From contig CM035356.1 of assembly GCA_020137815.1 (NCBI GenBank), positions 7,064,880-7,128,879 of the forward strand: a stretch of DNA of 64,000 nucleotides, in the 5' to 3' direction. Below the pieces are notes generated by a model. It saw nothing but the letters and a program-made list of their open reading frames with translations, was not told the DNA's origin and did no database searches. Source of the stretch: Hormiphora californensis. Taxonomy: Eukaryota; Ctenophora; Tentaculata; Cydippida; Pleurobrachiidae. The position numbers were made by a program, and so were the translations under genes. Below, piece by piece: positions 41,201-51,090 of this stretch; the first letter of the stretch is position 1; every line of letters starts with the position of its first letter.

Positions 41201-44200
41201 GTATGTCAGCATCTCCATTTGTCACCATGATACCGCCCCCCCCCCCGTCATGATAGGCACATGATCTTAACGAATCGCATGTCATGATGTAAGCATTGTA
41301 AGCTTGTGAAACGTGAGAAAGGAGAGAGACACAGCGATTCAGAGACAGAGATAGGGATAGAGCGATAGCTGAAAGAGACAGAGAGGGGACTAGTTTGGTG
41401 TGTGAACCGATACGGAGTACACTGATCTCCGTATCGGTTCACGATTCAGTATAGCTCATTAGCGGCGGAACTGTTTACAATATCAACCGAAACGGGGTAC
41501 TGCTCACGATTCGGTAAACCTCATTAGCGGCGGAACCGCTTACAATGTGAACTGATACGAGGGTACTGCTGTAATAACTGATCGTTATTACAGGGCATCG
41601 CTATTACAGTAGGTACTGTAATAGCGAGTTATTACAGGGGCCGCTATTACAGGGTCTCGCTATTACAGTACTGTAATAGTGAGTTATTACAGTACTGTAA
41701 TAGCGTGTCGAGATTCTTCCGACCTGCCAGATAATATTTAGTCCCAGATTGCATTCAATTTTAGTTTTCTAACACTCACATTGCTGCAGTATCACACACA
41801 CAAACATTACATGCATTACCCACACATGTCTCTTTTTCAAGAGGCGTTTTTACCTTCACTATCCCTGACAAGATCGGACAGGCAGCACTGCCCAAACACT
41901 AAACACAGAGAGAGGTTAGATGAGACACAGAGAGAGGTTAGATGAGACACAGAGAGATGTTAGATGAGACACAGAGAGAGGTTAGATGAGACACAGAGAG
42001 AGGTTAGATGAGACACAGAGAGAGGTTAGATGAGACACAGAGAGAGGTTAGATGAGACACAGAGAGAGGTTAGATGAGACACAGAGAGAGGTTAGATGAG
42101 ACACAGAGAGAGGTTAGATGAGACACAGAGAGAGGTTAGATGAGACACAGAGAGAGGTTAGATGAGACACAGAGAGAGGTTAGATGAGACACAGAGAGAG
42201 GTTAGATGAGACACAGAGAGAGGTTAGATGAGACACAGAGAGAGGTTAGATGAGACACAGAGAGAGGTTAGATGAGACACAGAGAGAGGTTAGATGAGAC
42301 ACAGAGAGAGGTTAGATGAGACACAGAGAGAGGTTAGATGAGACACAGAGAGAGGTTAGATGAGACACAGAGAGAGGTTAGATGAGACACAGAGAGAGGT
42401 TAGATGAGACACAGAGAGAGGTTAGATGAGACACAGAGAGAGGTTAGATGAGACACAGAGAGAGGTTAGATGAGACACAGAGAGAGGTTAGATGAGACAC
42501 AGAGAGAGGTTAGATGAGACACAGAGAGAGGTTAGATGAGACACAGAGAGAGGTTAGATGAGACACAGAGAGAGGTTAGATGAGACACAGAGAGAGGTTA
42601 GATGAGACACAGAGAGAGGTTAGATGAGACACAGAGAGAGGTTAGATGAGACACAGAGAGAGGTTAGATGAGACACAGAGAGAGGTTAGATGAGACACAG
42701 AGAGAGGTTAGATGAGACACAGAGAGAGGTTAGATGAGACACAGAGAGAGGTTAGATGAGACACAGAGAGAGGTTAGATGAGACACAGAGAGAGGTTAGA
42801 TGAGACACAGAGAGAGGTTAGATGAGACACAGAGAGAGGTTAGATGAGACACAGAGAGAGGTTAGATGAGACACAGAGAGAGGTTAGATGAGACACAGAG
42901 AGAGGTTAGATGAGACACAGAGAGAGGTTAGATGAGACACAGAGAGAGGTTAGATGAGACACAGAGAGAGGTTAGATGAGACACAGAGAGAGGTTAGATG
43001 AGACACAGAGAGAGGTTAGATGAGACACAGAGAGAGGTTAGATGAGACACAGAGAGAGGTTAGATGAGACACAGAGAGAGGTTAGATGAGACACAGAGAG
43101 AGGTTAGATGAGACACAGAGAGAGGTTAGATGAGACACAGAGAGAGGTTAGATGAGACACAGAGAGAGGTTAGATGAGACACAGAGAGAGGTTAGATGAG
43201 ACACAGAGAGAGGTTAGATGAGACACAGAGAGAGGTTAGATGAGACACAGAGAGAGGTTAGATGAGACACAGAGAGAGGTTAGATGAGACACAGAGAGAG
43301 GTTAGATGAGACACAGAGAGAGGTTAGATGAGACACAGAGAGAGGTTAGATGAGACACAGAGAGAGGTTAGATGAGACACAGAGAGAGGTTAGATGAGAC
43401 ACAGAGAGAGGTTAGATGAGACACAGAGAGAGGTTAGATGAGACACAGAGAGAGGTTAGATGAGACACAGAGAGAGGTTAGATGAGACACAGAGAGAGGT
43501 TAGATGAGACACAGAGAGAGGTTAGATGAGACACAGAGAGAGGTTAGATGAGACACAGAGAGAGGTTAGATGAGACACAGAGAGAGGTTAGATGAGACAC
43601 AGAGAGAGGTTAGATGAGACACAGAGAGAGGTTAGATGAGACACAGAGAGAGGTTAGATGAGACACAGAGAGAGGTTAGATGAGACACAGAGAGAGGTTA
43701 GATGAGACACAGAGAGAGGTTAGATGAGACACAGAGAGAGGTTAGATGAGACACAGAGAGAGGTTAGATGAGACACAGAGAGAGGTTAGATGAGACACAG
43801 AGAGAGGTTAGATGAGACACAGAGAGAGGTTAGATGAGACACAGAGAGAGGTTAGATGAGACACAGAGAGAGGTTAGATGAGACACAGAGAGAGGTTAGA
43901 TGAGACACAGAGAGAGGTTAGATGAGACACAGAGAGAGGTTAGATGAGACACAGAGAGAGGTTAGATGAGACACAGAGAGAGGTTAGATGAGACACAGAG
44001 AGAGGTTAGATGAGACACAGAGAGAGGTTAGATGAGACACAGAGAGATGTTAGATGAGAAAGGACACATGGAAGGTACATGTATGAGAGGTCCAGAGGTT
44101 AGATGTAACATGCAATGAAGAACATGTAATGGTTATAACCGGGGCTTTGCGTATACCGACATATAGAAATGCTTTATGAAGGCTCAAAGTATTCTATGAC

Positions 44201-45028
44201 AGTAATTATTAGTATGTCGGGACTCGGGTAAGCGTTAAACTTACTTAATTTATATGCGTGTCGCAGGTCCTGGATACCCTTGTTGTCGAGGCCCACTAAA
44301 ATCTCAATCAGAGCAATCTCATCAGTACCTCCACCCTGAAACAATGATATAATGCTTCCCAAGATATCAGATACCGGGCCTCCCGGTCGATACCGGGCCT
44401 CCCGGTCGATATATACGAAGCCTCACGGTTAACCGGAACCTCGATATACCGAGCCTCCAGATATACCGAGCCTCCCGGTTAATCGGAACTTCGATTTACC
44501 GGAACCTATAAGTAGAAACCCTTTCCCAAACTTATCCCGGTAAATCGAGGTCCCACTGCATAATTGACTAAAAAATAAAGATACCCCTGATGGTCAAGAT
44601 GGCCCGTTTATTGTGTACCTTCATTGCTCGTTTCATTTCCTTTGCCAGAAACTCAGGTATGGTTAACAGCATGTTAGTGCATAGCCTCAGGAAGTTTGAG
44701 CTCAGTTCCGACTTTAGCTCCCCGATTAGATCTTTTCCATACATTGTCTGAGGACGGTGTTAGAAACTGGTTTGAAATAAAATTAAGAAATAATCTAGTA
44801 AAAAGTGGAAATCTTTCAAAGCAAACTGTATCCAAAACAACTGAAAACACCATGGTGTCTTATTACCTTGAAACGAGCAGAGATTTCGAGACGTTGTTCC
44901 AGGTTTCTCTTGCCCAGGATATTGATTATCTTCGCCTCGTTCGTTCCCAGCCCCTTCATGGATGACCTGAGTTCCTTACAGTCATCCTCGACATCAAAAT
45001 TCTCGAACGCCTTCACCGTACCCGGCAT
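29661..45028 (-). CDS. Annexin, four repeats, 10 exons
   Basis: Calcium-dependent phospholipid-binding protein. Exons (minus): 45028-44867, 44747-44619, 44335-44245, 40580-40444, 40295-40249, 39317-39251, 30810-30735, 30478-30420, 30144-30023 and 29711-29661, about 313 residues, the usual annexin core length. Repeat 1 has MKGLGTNEAKI and GKDLIGELKSELS; repeat 2 GGGTDEIALIEIL and ETSGSF; repeat 3 FGTDESKFNAILVTRS and KTEMTGD; repeat 4 YFAEELYKSMK, GFGTTMNQLIRIVV and EDTSGDF. Type II calcium-site G-x-GT loops are visible. Exon 9 is abnormal: the base pair before it is TG where an AG acceptor is expected, and one base is missing after IVVGES so a TAG appears in frame. Either the gene is newly inactivated or the sequence has two indel errors. 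Intron 6 (8.4 kb) contains a LINE and a complete opposite-strand gene. Confidence 0.85.
29830..29890. repeat. (CT)n microsatellite
   Basis: CT repeat with flanking degenerate CT/GTCT in an annexin intron. Confidence 0.9.
30300..30360. repeat. Short palindrome in annexin intron
   Basis: CAGTTTCACTTTTCGATAAA and its complement TTTATCGAAAAGTGAAACTG meet around TTATT at 30329, forming a compact hairpin of about 23-bp arms. Confidence 0.7.
30497..30565. repeat. Short inverted repeat in annexin intron
   Basis: AAAGGTTGACAAGATACCTAAA and its complement (near 30540-30563) are separated by about 20 bp. It lies next to the acceptor of annexin exon 8. Confidence 0.7.
31271..32194 (+). CDS. LINE endonuclease domain
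   Basis: An EEP-fold endonuclease that nicks target DNA. Visible motifs: LNCNSLVNKT start, LLQETYLRKG with the catalytic Glu, RPPYS, MGDFNFHME, and the closing TSDHHLVTVDL with the His. The frame is open upstream of the first usual start, so a conventional start codon is uncertain. It ends in a GAA-rich stretch (32145-32175) where the frame shifts by one base into the next entry. The ancestral protein was probably a single polyprotein. Confidence 0.85.
   Translation, partial: ENSLRVGTLNCNSLVNKTAGVLEHLEDQLVDICLLQETYLRKGDNAKHHEIKERGWEIHSAPRKQRIGGGVAVVYRADLGVKSGPTKCFKTFECTETTIGNASEMYRLVNIYRPPYSKKAPHTQSHFLDEFKGYLEELNCKVGTPLIMGDFNFHMERPDEFYPKKLQEMIEEFDFKQMVPLISTHRHGGTLDLALMDATVADCLEPVRILEEGTTSDHHLVTVDLQLTARISKRKRPETIWYRDFSKVDVDSFNEDLKASGLFTSPADEEDVDSLVEKLYGTLLALVDKHCPMKKKKEEREVYTMDG
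32187..34256 (+). CDS. LINE reverse transcriptase
   Basis: 689 residues with the RT domain. Visible motifs: NYRPVSNLSVLSKLAEK, SGFRPNHSCETH, IDLSAAFDTIDH (palm motif A), GVPQGSLLGPVLFALY and LYADDS (catalytic YADD). A typical C-terminal region follows with YCNALYFNLP and HVWNNLPENLRDAP. TPWMDEELLTLRRKKRRAER, readable from just upstream in this frame, is the usual linker between endonuclease and RT in this LINE group. That supports a one-base frameshift rather than two separate ORFs. The RT catalytic residues are intact. Confidence 0.9.
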   Translation: MDEELLTLRRKKRRAERKWRKDKTKEKPQLRAMYVELRSAFNKMEVKKRSEYTRRNIELCGRDQKRLNQQLSKLLGNSNVVLPDMVNPEKLATEFGEFFKSKIDKLQKKIGDKIEELGEKKSTESGASEGETERFETFSLMTEDEVASLVKSLPDKFCDLDPIPTSLLKQLLPTLLPVLTKIVNTSLQSGVFPSGLKEAIVRPTIKNTSGDVDSLANYRPVSNLSVLSKLAEKAVNIQLNEHLEKNDLRGECQSGFRPNHSCETHMVRVVDDVLGEMDSGNVVAVVQIDLSAAFDTIDHPQLLKRLEKRFGIGSTVLEWFTSYLNDRSYKVKIGDALSPRLFLKYGVPQGSLLGPVLFALYVEPLEPIVKKYGLTIRLYADDSTIYIGFCPVEGWTGSKETIEKCLEEVRTWMIENRLMVNEDKTEFLILGKKKKMDIVREESDLALELNGNIISPMDMAGKSGKTLGVYLDEQMDMKRQISMVKRNAGVTMRNLWQIRRFIDKPLRLMLASQLVISKVDYCNALYFNLPASTIKPLKGLMNQVIRYIHGVRERKVDLDPFYRDSHILTIEKRIFFKICLLGYKIYYGSAPQYLQDLVEHDENTAVQKSTRQSCKVDHYKLKLLSGNVKVSKLGKRRISQYLPHVWNNLPENLRDAPSEDSFRIRLKTYLFDATVTFSERPYLVFDISL
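35139..37587 (+). CDS. Papain-family protease with ShKT and discoidin domains
   Basis: Gene nested on the opposite strand in annexin intron 6. Proposed exons: 35139-35486, 35521-35596, 35667-35839, 35927-35982, 36105-36288, 36400-36989, 37108-37249 and 37374-37587. Order: signal peptide; I29-type prodomain (YKMGVNSFTMMTKDE); C1 peptidase with CWAFAAT, GWHAVSTVGYD (His) and VKNSWGTDWG (Asn); an acidic DPDPEPEP linker; two ShKT-like six-Cys modules (ending LRTCGYC and KKSCNACG); then an F5/8-type C (fucolectin-like) domain with AVDGDLNTASHTEC and LDCGGETGIGVW. Two oddities: a 34-base GTGAGC...CTCAG stretch (35487-35520) must be skipped to keep frame, and one extra A near 35678 breaks the frame right before the catalytic Cys. 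So it is either a pseudogene or carries a one-base sequence error. Confidence 0.75.
37721..37726 (+). terminator. Poly(A) signal of the nested protease gene
   Basis: AATAAA lies 134 bases after the stop codon, with a second AATAAA at 37741. Confidence 0.55.
37915..38125. repeat. Duplicated block with E-boxes
   Basis: CACACGCCCTAAC, CTTATCTTTTCTT and GGTCACGTGATCGTCAC recur two or three times in loose tandem order. The GGTCACGTGATC motif occurs at about 38040 and 38099, with another CACGTGA at 38115. Confidence 0.65.
38210..38277. repeat. (CT)n microsatellite
   Basis: CT repeat with TTTC interruptions. Confidence 0.9.
38398..38560. repeat. CTCGCAGGCTCG short repeats
   Basis: CTCGCAGGCTCG occurs three times (about 38400, 38436, 38469) and is followed by CTCGGCCTTCGGCCTCG. 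It is GC-richer than the surroundings; function unknown. Confidence 0.6.
38988..39076. mobile_element. mariner-type MITE, 89 bp
   Basis: Near-perfect hairpin with ends CAGGGTGGTTCAGAAACATG and its complement, flanked by TA (38986-38987 and 39077-39078). CAGGGTGG ends with a TA duplication are typical of Tc1/mariner-derived MITEs. Confidence 0.85.
39478..39540. repeat. 15-bp tandem repeat
   Basis: About four copies of AGCTAATTAGTAGTT. Each unit contains TAATTAG, a homeodomain-type core, but no regulatory role is shown. Confidence 0.8.
40707..41728. mobile_element. 1-kb foldback with 8-bp target duplication
   Basis: Arms of about 500 bp start GGCAGGTCGGAAGAATCTCG and end with its complement. 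They are flanked by a perfect AGATAATA duplication (40699-40706 and 41729-41736). Each arm carries repeated small palindromes (TATTACAGTACTGTAATA). The centre has a C run (41228-41238). No coding capacity was seen. It lies in annexin intron 3. Confidence 0.9.
41902..44060. repeat. 22-bp satellite, about 98 copies
   Basis: Tandem array of GAGACACAGAGAGAGGTTAGAT (22 bp) with almost no variation. Only the third unit and the last unit carry GATGTT in place of GAGGTT. It fills most of annexin intron 3 next to the 1-kb foldback. Confidence 0.97.
44360..44562. mobile_element. Rearranged pogo-like family fragment
   Basis: Repeats of CCGGGCCTCCCGGTCGATA and a right end with TCCCGGTAAATCGAGGTCCCACTGCA match the terminal repeat type of 16699-17558. 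It sits between annexin exons 2 and 3. Confidence 0.5.
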
Positions 45029-45519
45029 GGTGAGCTATATAATCAGATTGAGATTTAGAATCATTATTGATTGCAATTGATCAGATTAGATGAAAGAACT
45101 TGTTATATTCTAACTGGGGCGCAGAGAGAAAGAGAGAGAGAGAGGGAGTCGAACAAGACAAGACTCCTACACAATACCACTCTATGTAAAACGGTTCAAT
45201 GGTATGTTGAGTGTTACAATTCAGAGTCAAGAAGCAAACTGAGGAGCATTCAACTTATAGAAGCGTTACACGATGCATAATGGGTACAATCTTATGCAGG
45301 GATCTGGACAAGAGAGAGACAAAACATATATATGGACAAATAAGGAGGAAAAGGTGGTGATAATGCAATGAGAAGTTGTTGCAGCATTATATTATGTAGG
45401 CAACGAATGGGCATCAAACGCATTCTTTACGGCATAGTGTATACTAGACCGAAACAGGAATTGTCTTACACATTTTAGTAGGTTTCCATACAAGCTGACC
45501 ACTGGTAAATAGATCTAAG

Positions 45520-45673
45520 TAAAGTCGGATTTTTGAAGTTGTCACCCCCCTTTTCGTGCGCGGAATGTTTTTGCGCGTCACATCACATGTTAACGTGTGG
45601 TGCGTGCGTCAAAATTGATAAATTTCACATGCGCGGTCATTTTGGGGTGACAACTTCAAAAAATCCGACTTTA
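45520..45673. mobile_element. MITE family 2, copy 2
   Basis: A 154-bp copy with the same ends and centre as 14472-14626 and only a few base differences. It lies upstream of the annexin start. Confidence 0.85.
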
Positions 45674-48005
45674 CTAAATAGTATTATGTACAGGGCCAAT
45701 AAGAATAAGAGTCCTTTTTTATTCACAAATCTAATGGGTTTTTATTTTGTCTTGCTCAATGCTCAATCCAATCTCATCAAAAAAAACGTAGTGACCAGCA
45801 GATCTAGCTCACAAAGAGATAGAGGTTATAAACTTTTTTTTCAATCTATCGTCTTCCCTCTTTCTCTCTCTGATCCCCCTTTAGGAGCCTAACTATGTTG
45901 AACAATTATCACACAAACACATGCATACAGGCACAGCAGGGTAGCATAGGGGGAAGCGGGCACGTGCATTGGAAAGATGCACGTGCGGGGTGAACAGACG
46001 ACTGTACATAGGGAAATGCCAGCTTGGGTTGGGTTACAAAACATATAATATTCATTGTTCCTATAACATACATTGTGAGTTGCAAGTGGACGTACCAAGA
46101 CAAAGCTGCCACAATTGTGTTGCTAAAAAAATTCGGAGCGGGATAGTGAGCCATATATATGTTCGGAAGTTACTACTTGTTAGAGAGACAAAGTCATGAT
46201 ATTAGCAAAGCTACTTATATTGTTTGAAAGATCTAAATTTCTAAAAATAACCAATGTCTTATAATACGATCTACAATGAATAATACTATAATGGTATATG
46301 GTATAAGAGGGACATTGATTATACATACCATCTACAAGATGACTAAATATTTTACAGCCGAAACCAACGAAACATGGCACACGCTGCTGCACCTCTCATG
46401 TGTGATTGTGTATATACAGCAGTGAAAGTAATTGCCATTGGTTTCCGGCTCTCGCCGCGATGTTCCTCCAACAAGGAGACTGTAAATGTGAGAGAAAATG
46501 AATGCTAGAGATTGAATATTATGCCGGGGACTCGATGGTTTTTTAAAGTTATGCAACTGAAAAGTTTTTCTAAGTAGCACATCGAGTGTTTTCTAATAAC
46601 TGGAGAGAATGGAATGTGAAAATTGGTTATGCTCAGTATAAAATGTGAAATTGTGCTGCTGCAGGTCAGTACGCATTACTGTAAGGGGAGAGAGAAAGGG
46701 AGCCATAGATACAGAGAGACAGATAGAAATAGAGACAGAGAGCAAGAAATATAGGGAGAGAGAAAGAGAAAGATGGACAGGAAGGGAGAATGAAAGGAAA
46801 GAGAGGTACGTCGTCTTTTGATATGGTAAATGATTTCAAGGATCCCGCTGGGGCTGCTGCTGTACAAATCCTATCAAAAAGCTTTAATGGTCTCATGAAT
46901 AACGCATTTAGGAACGAAGATGATGTAAGGAGCTAATGATCTTTCTATTATACAGATGTCTGGCGTCGCCAGACCCGTTTTGATTCTCAGATCGGGTCGG
47001 CGCCGCCAGACAGTGAGTTTAGTGGATTGTTGATCAACAATTCGCCGGTTATTTAACAATATAGCTGGTGAACTTTATCGTATGAGTGTATGCAAAGTGA
47101 ACGAGATCTTTAGGCCATGTAGTAGACTAGTAGTCTGTGAGTTGGTATAGCTGTGTAGATCTAGGCTTTGCTCCAGTGGGAGCGCATCGTCGTGTTATGC
47201 CGATTATAATGCTGGAGGGGAGAGCATGTAGGGAACGCACGACAGGGCTGCACAATATACTATGTTGTCCAAAAATAGACGGAGCATTCCACAGAACCAT
47301 TAAAACTATACAGAGTACTGCTGCAGCTGTAGCAGGTGTTTGAGTACATTTTGGTAAACAAGTCTGAGCACCTTGTACCCACGCAGCTAAAGAGAAGCTC
47401 GGGCTGCACTGTTATGTATACTGTTGTAGAGTAAAGGATGTGTTAGGCTATAACGCTACTGTAGTCTACAGTAGAGTAAAACAAGCTCATGCCAGCAAAA
47501 TGAAGATCATCGCACAAGATATATATTGTATAGTAACACAGAAAAGGTCATCTAACAGATCAATATCTCGATGATACATATATAGAGATCAGTTGTAATG
47601 ATGATTATCAGCTCAGTGGAAAGTAATTAACTCTGTATCACTCGGTGATTCACCGATTGTTGGAGATCTCATTGTTTACGGGGGGGGGGGGGGGGGGGGG
47701 ATGAAGGAGTTGCCAGCTCTGATTATCTCAACTGCATGTATCCACAAAAGGGTGCTCTCTACTGCAGCAACAGCATACTGCAGTATACTGTGGGTACCCT
47801 CCCGACTCTCCCGAACTCTCATAGAGCGCTTATGAAATAAAATACAGTGTGAGCTACACAACCCTCTGCTACCCCAATCACTATACCAACCTTGCATTAT
47901 AACAAGGGACCGTAACCCCTCCTGTCCCTGATGGATTGACATTACCGGATTAATCCATGACAGACTTGTCATTATTACCATGTGCACCAAGGTCATTACA
48001 TTAGT

Positions 48006-48039
<34 letters not shown>

Positions 48040-48228
48040 GAGAGAGAGGGGGAGAGAGAGAGTGAGAGAGAGAGAGTGAAAGAGAAAGAGAGATCTGAAG
48101 AAGCGATACAATCCCACAGGGAGTGGTTTAATCTAAGCTAATCTCCATATGAAGTCGCCCCATTCACTAGGACCCCTGCTGCATCGTCCGCCATATTTAT
48201 AGAGCCTCTCTATCTCTTTGATCTCTCT

Positions 48229-48271
<43 letters not shown>

Positions 48272-48473
48272 CTCCCTGCCTCGCTGTGGGAGTAATCTAT
48301 TGCTTGGTTGCCATGGCAACTAAGACGGTGTAACAAGCAAAAGTCACTGATTAAAACCCTTCCTCCCTCGCCACTCTCCCTTCTTCGACACATGCCTACT
48401 ACACTCGATTAAAGCTCTTTACTATACTTTATTTTGTTGCTGTGTTTTGTATATATCAGCGATCCTCTACACA
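45674..48473. other. Intergenic, annexin and Tctex1 divergent promoters
   Basis: No gene was recognised. Contents: a purine-rich stretch (46680-46800), a short hairpin (46952-47012), an isolated G run (47681-47700), GA repeats (48007-48090) and CT repeats (48231-48270). Short open frames are not supported by any domain. Confidence 0.6.
48007..48090. repeat. (GA)n microsatellite
   Basis: GA repeat with GT and GGG interruptions. Confidence 0.9.
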
Positions 48474-50723
48474 ATGCAAGAAGTCCAGACTAAAGGAGAC
48501 CAAGTTCCCCAGCTCCAAGCAGCGCCAGTCAACAACAATGTGACTAACTCCCGGGATCCCTCGCACACCTCTCGAGATAACACTTTTCAGCCGTACAAGA
48601 GTAACAAACCACGGAGGCTCTCCGCTTCGACCAACCAGGGTAGCACCACCTCCGAGGATACCCAGCTCCATTCTCAGGTACAAAATAATCTCTGTCTCTC
48701 ACTGACTGTCTCTCACTGACTGTCTCTCTCTCTCCCTCCCTCTCTTTCTCCCATCTCTTTCGGTTTACTAAGATCAGTTCTGTTGGCCTCATTTTCTATT
48801 TTCATTCCAAAACTCATTCTGTAACAAAAGAAAGCGTACTGGAGCACTTCGTTTGAAGTTCATCTTTGATTGATCTAATCACTGCATATGGAAGCTAAGA
48901 CTCATATAAGAGCAATAATATTATTGCACCACAACATCGTAACTTGCAATAACACGAAATGAACCTTCCCGTGAATATAATATTGCGATCTTTCTAATTA
49001 GAAAATTACATACAAGAGCGGAGATTATTTCTATATAATCTTCAAATTAATTACAACAGCTCTCTCTCCATCTCTAGATTGCATATGAAAATACCTACCA
49101 ACTGTCACCGTTTGTCCATCAACAATTCTCCGTGAAGAGGATACAAGATATCATAAAATCAGTGTTTATCTCAAAACTAGAAAACATCAAGTACACCTCG
49201 GACAACTTTCGGTTACTGTCTGTCCAACTGAGCGAGCAAATAAAAACTCAAGTCAAACAGGAACTGTCTTTCAACAACAGGTAACATATTTATATATGAC
49301 GTATTATGTACTATCAATTACGCCTAATTTAAGTGGATCTGAAATTACACGACATTCCACTAATAAAATCATAGACAAGGTCAGAGACGATGTCGATACA
49401 TGCAGTGAGGTATATTAAATATAATTATGGCTTTTAATTACATAAATAGCACAGGCAGAATAAAATCATACTAAAATTTAATATAATATTACTGCTCTAT
49501 GGTACTGCTTGACAAATTTAAGACTTAATATGGAAACTCAGAACTGATAAATTAGAGTGTGTTACTATTCAAGACTAGATGCCGTCAAAAATGCACTTTT
49601 TTGAGGTTCACATATTATAACACCTACGAATGGGGCCATATGGCCATGTGGTAGGGGCGAATTTTTCACATTAGATTATGTAGTACCGTGTGAAGGGCAC
49701 GTTGCTGAGGCCAAAATTTTGAGGTTAACACTAACCCTATTTTAATTGTTAACCTCCGAAATGCACCTCTTCTTTCAAAACAAAAGGCAAAATATTCCGT
49801 TTTTGGATATAAAGTAAAATATATCCTTAGGTCATTTAGCGACATGAACCTCAAATAATGACTATAATAGCTATCATTTATGATAAAAATTGCCCCCTCC
49901 GCTACCACGGGCAAATTTTAACCTCACAATTCTCCTAAACGGTGTGCACTGTGCACTAAAGCGATGGGAAATATTTCATTCAGTCCAGCTCTCCGTCCTC
50001 CGAGTAAGATCGAAAATGGTATTAAAAAAATTCTTGAAGACCCCCGACCCCTTAATATAACGCAAAACTTTGGGCTTGAGTATTGTAGAAAGGTGCAGTA
50101 CTAGTAATTAGTATTAGCTATCTCTCTCCCCTTCTCTCTCCTGCAGTGAGACTCAACAAGCGCTGACTGCATACATACACGATCTAGCTAGCTAGTCTTT
50201 GTCCCTATATAATGTTACTGTTCTCAATAGATCTAGAGAGATTATATCCTATTCAAAGCTCAGCTAGTATAGAGAGCTGTGGGCCATTGTATTGGGATGT
50301 ATGTCCATACTACGTAGAATGAGTGATAACAAAGGGTTTTGAGAGCATACACCATGCAAATGCGAATGATCAGGAAGGTATACAGGGTATGCTAACCGAG
50401 GCTGCAGCCTTTTCGCTAAAGCCTCGAGGCTCACGATCGTGAGTAAAATGTATACAATGCACCTACGTTATAGACCAAACTTTATCAGGAGATCAGGAGT
50501 TTATAGGATAATGATAGTCCGGTAAAGGTTTGAATTAACCCACTCTTTCCACTGCAGGTACAAGATAGTTGTCATGGTAACGATGGGCTCCCGATTTGCC
50601 CAGGCTATTCAGATTGCATCACGGTGCATGTGGTACACACCAACGGACAAGTTCGCCTGCTGGGAGTTCTGCACGGAACATTTCTTTGCTGTTGGAGTTG
50701 TTTATGGGCTTTATTACGAGTAA
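48474..50723 (+). CDS. Tctex1-domain protein, 3 exons
   Basis: Exons 48474-48677, 49078-49280 and 50558-50723, 190 residues, phases consistent. The N-terminal 68 residues are polar and Ser/Thr/Asn/Gln-rich. The Tctex1 domain follows: YENTYQLSPFVHQQFS, IQDIIKSVF, SEQIKTQVKQELSFNNRYK, IASRCMWYTP and FFAVGVVYGLYYE. It is a paralog of the minus-strand gene at 22.9-28.9 kb. They share the intron at NNR/YK versus KNR/FK, but here the last two domain exons are fused. Likely role: dynein light chain or ciliary adaptor. The ATG was chosen as the first in-frame methionine after a CT-rich leader. Confidence 0.88.
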
Positions 50724-51084
50724 CAGCATGCTCACACTAAACAGATGTAATCAGCTCTAGATATCAGCTCTTCAGAATCAGATAGTTAAGACAAACTGTC
50801 TTCACCTGACTTCAACAAATGCACGGACAGCTGCTGTGGAAAACTGTGATACTAAACATGTGCTGTTTATTGTTAATAAGAAGGTCCACAGTAGTAGGGC
50901 TAAAGACCACTCTAAACTGTGTAGAAATGGCGAAAAAGAGCTACCAGCAAGTGCTAATCTGATTTAGCTGAAAGAGAGTGGGCACTGAACATGTATGTCT
51001 TCTGTAATGAAGTTGGAAATGAAGAATTAATGGAAGTGTGTGGTTAATTATGTTATTAATACATTGAATATGTACGTGAATGTG

Positions 51085-51090
51085 AATAAA
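51085..51090 (+). terminator. Poly(A) signal of the 48.5-kb Tctex1 gene
   Basis: AATAAA lies about 360 bases after the stop codon in AT-rich sequence. Confidence 0.45.

Noticed and set aside
41902-44060. A CRISPR-like array.
   Set aside because: Units are head-to-tail with no spacers and the genome is eukaryotic; it is a satellite.
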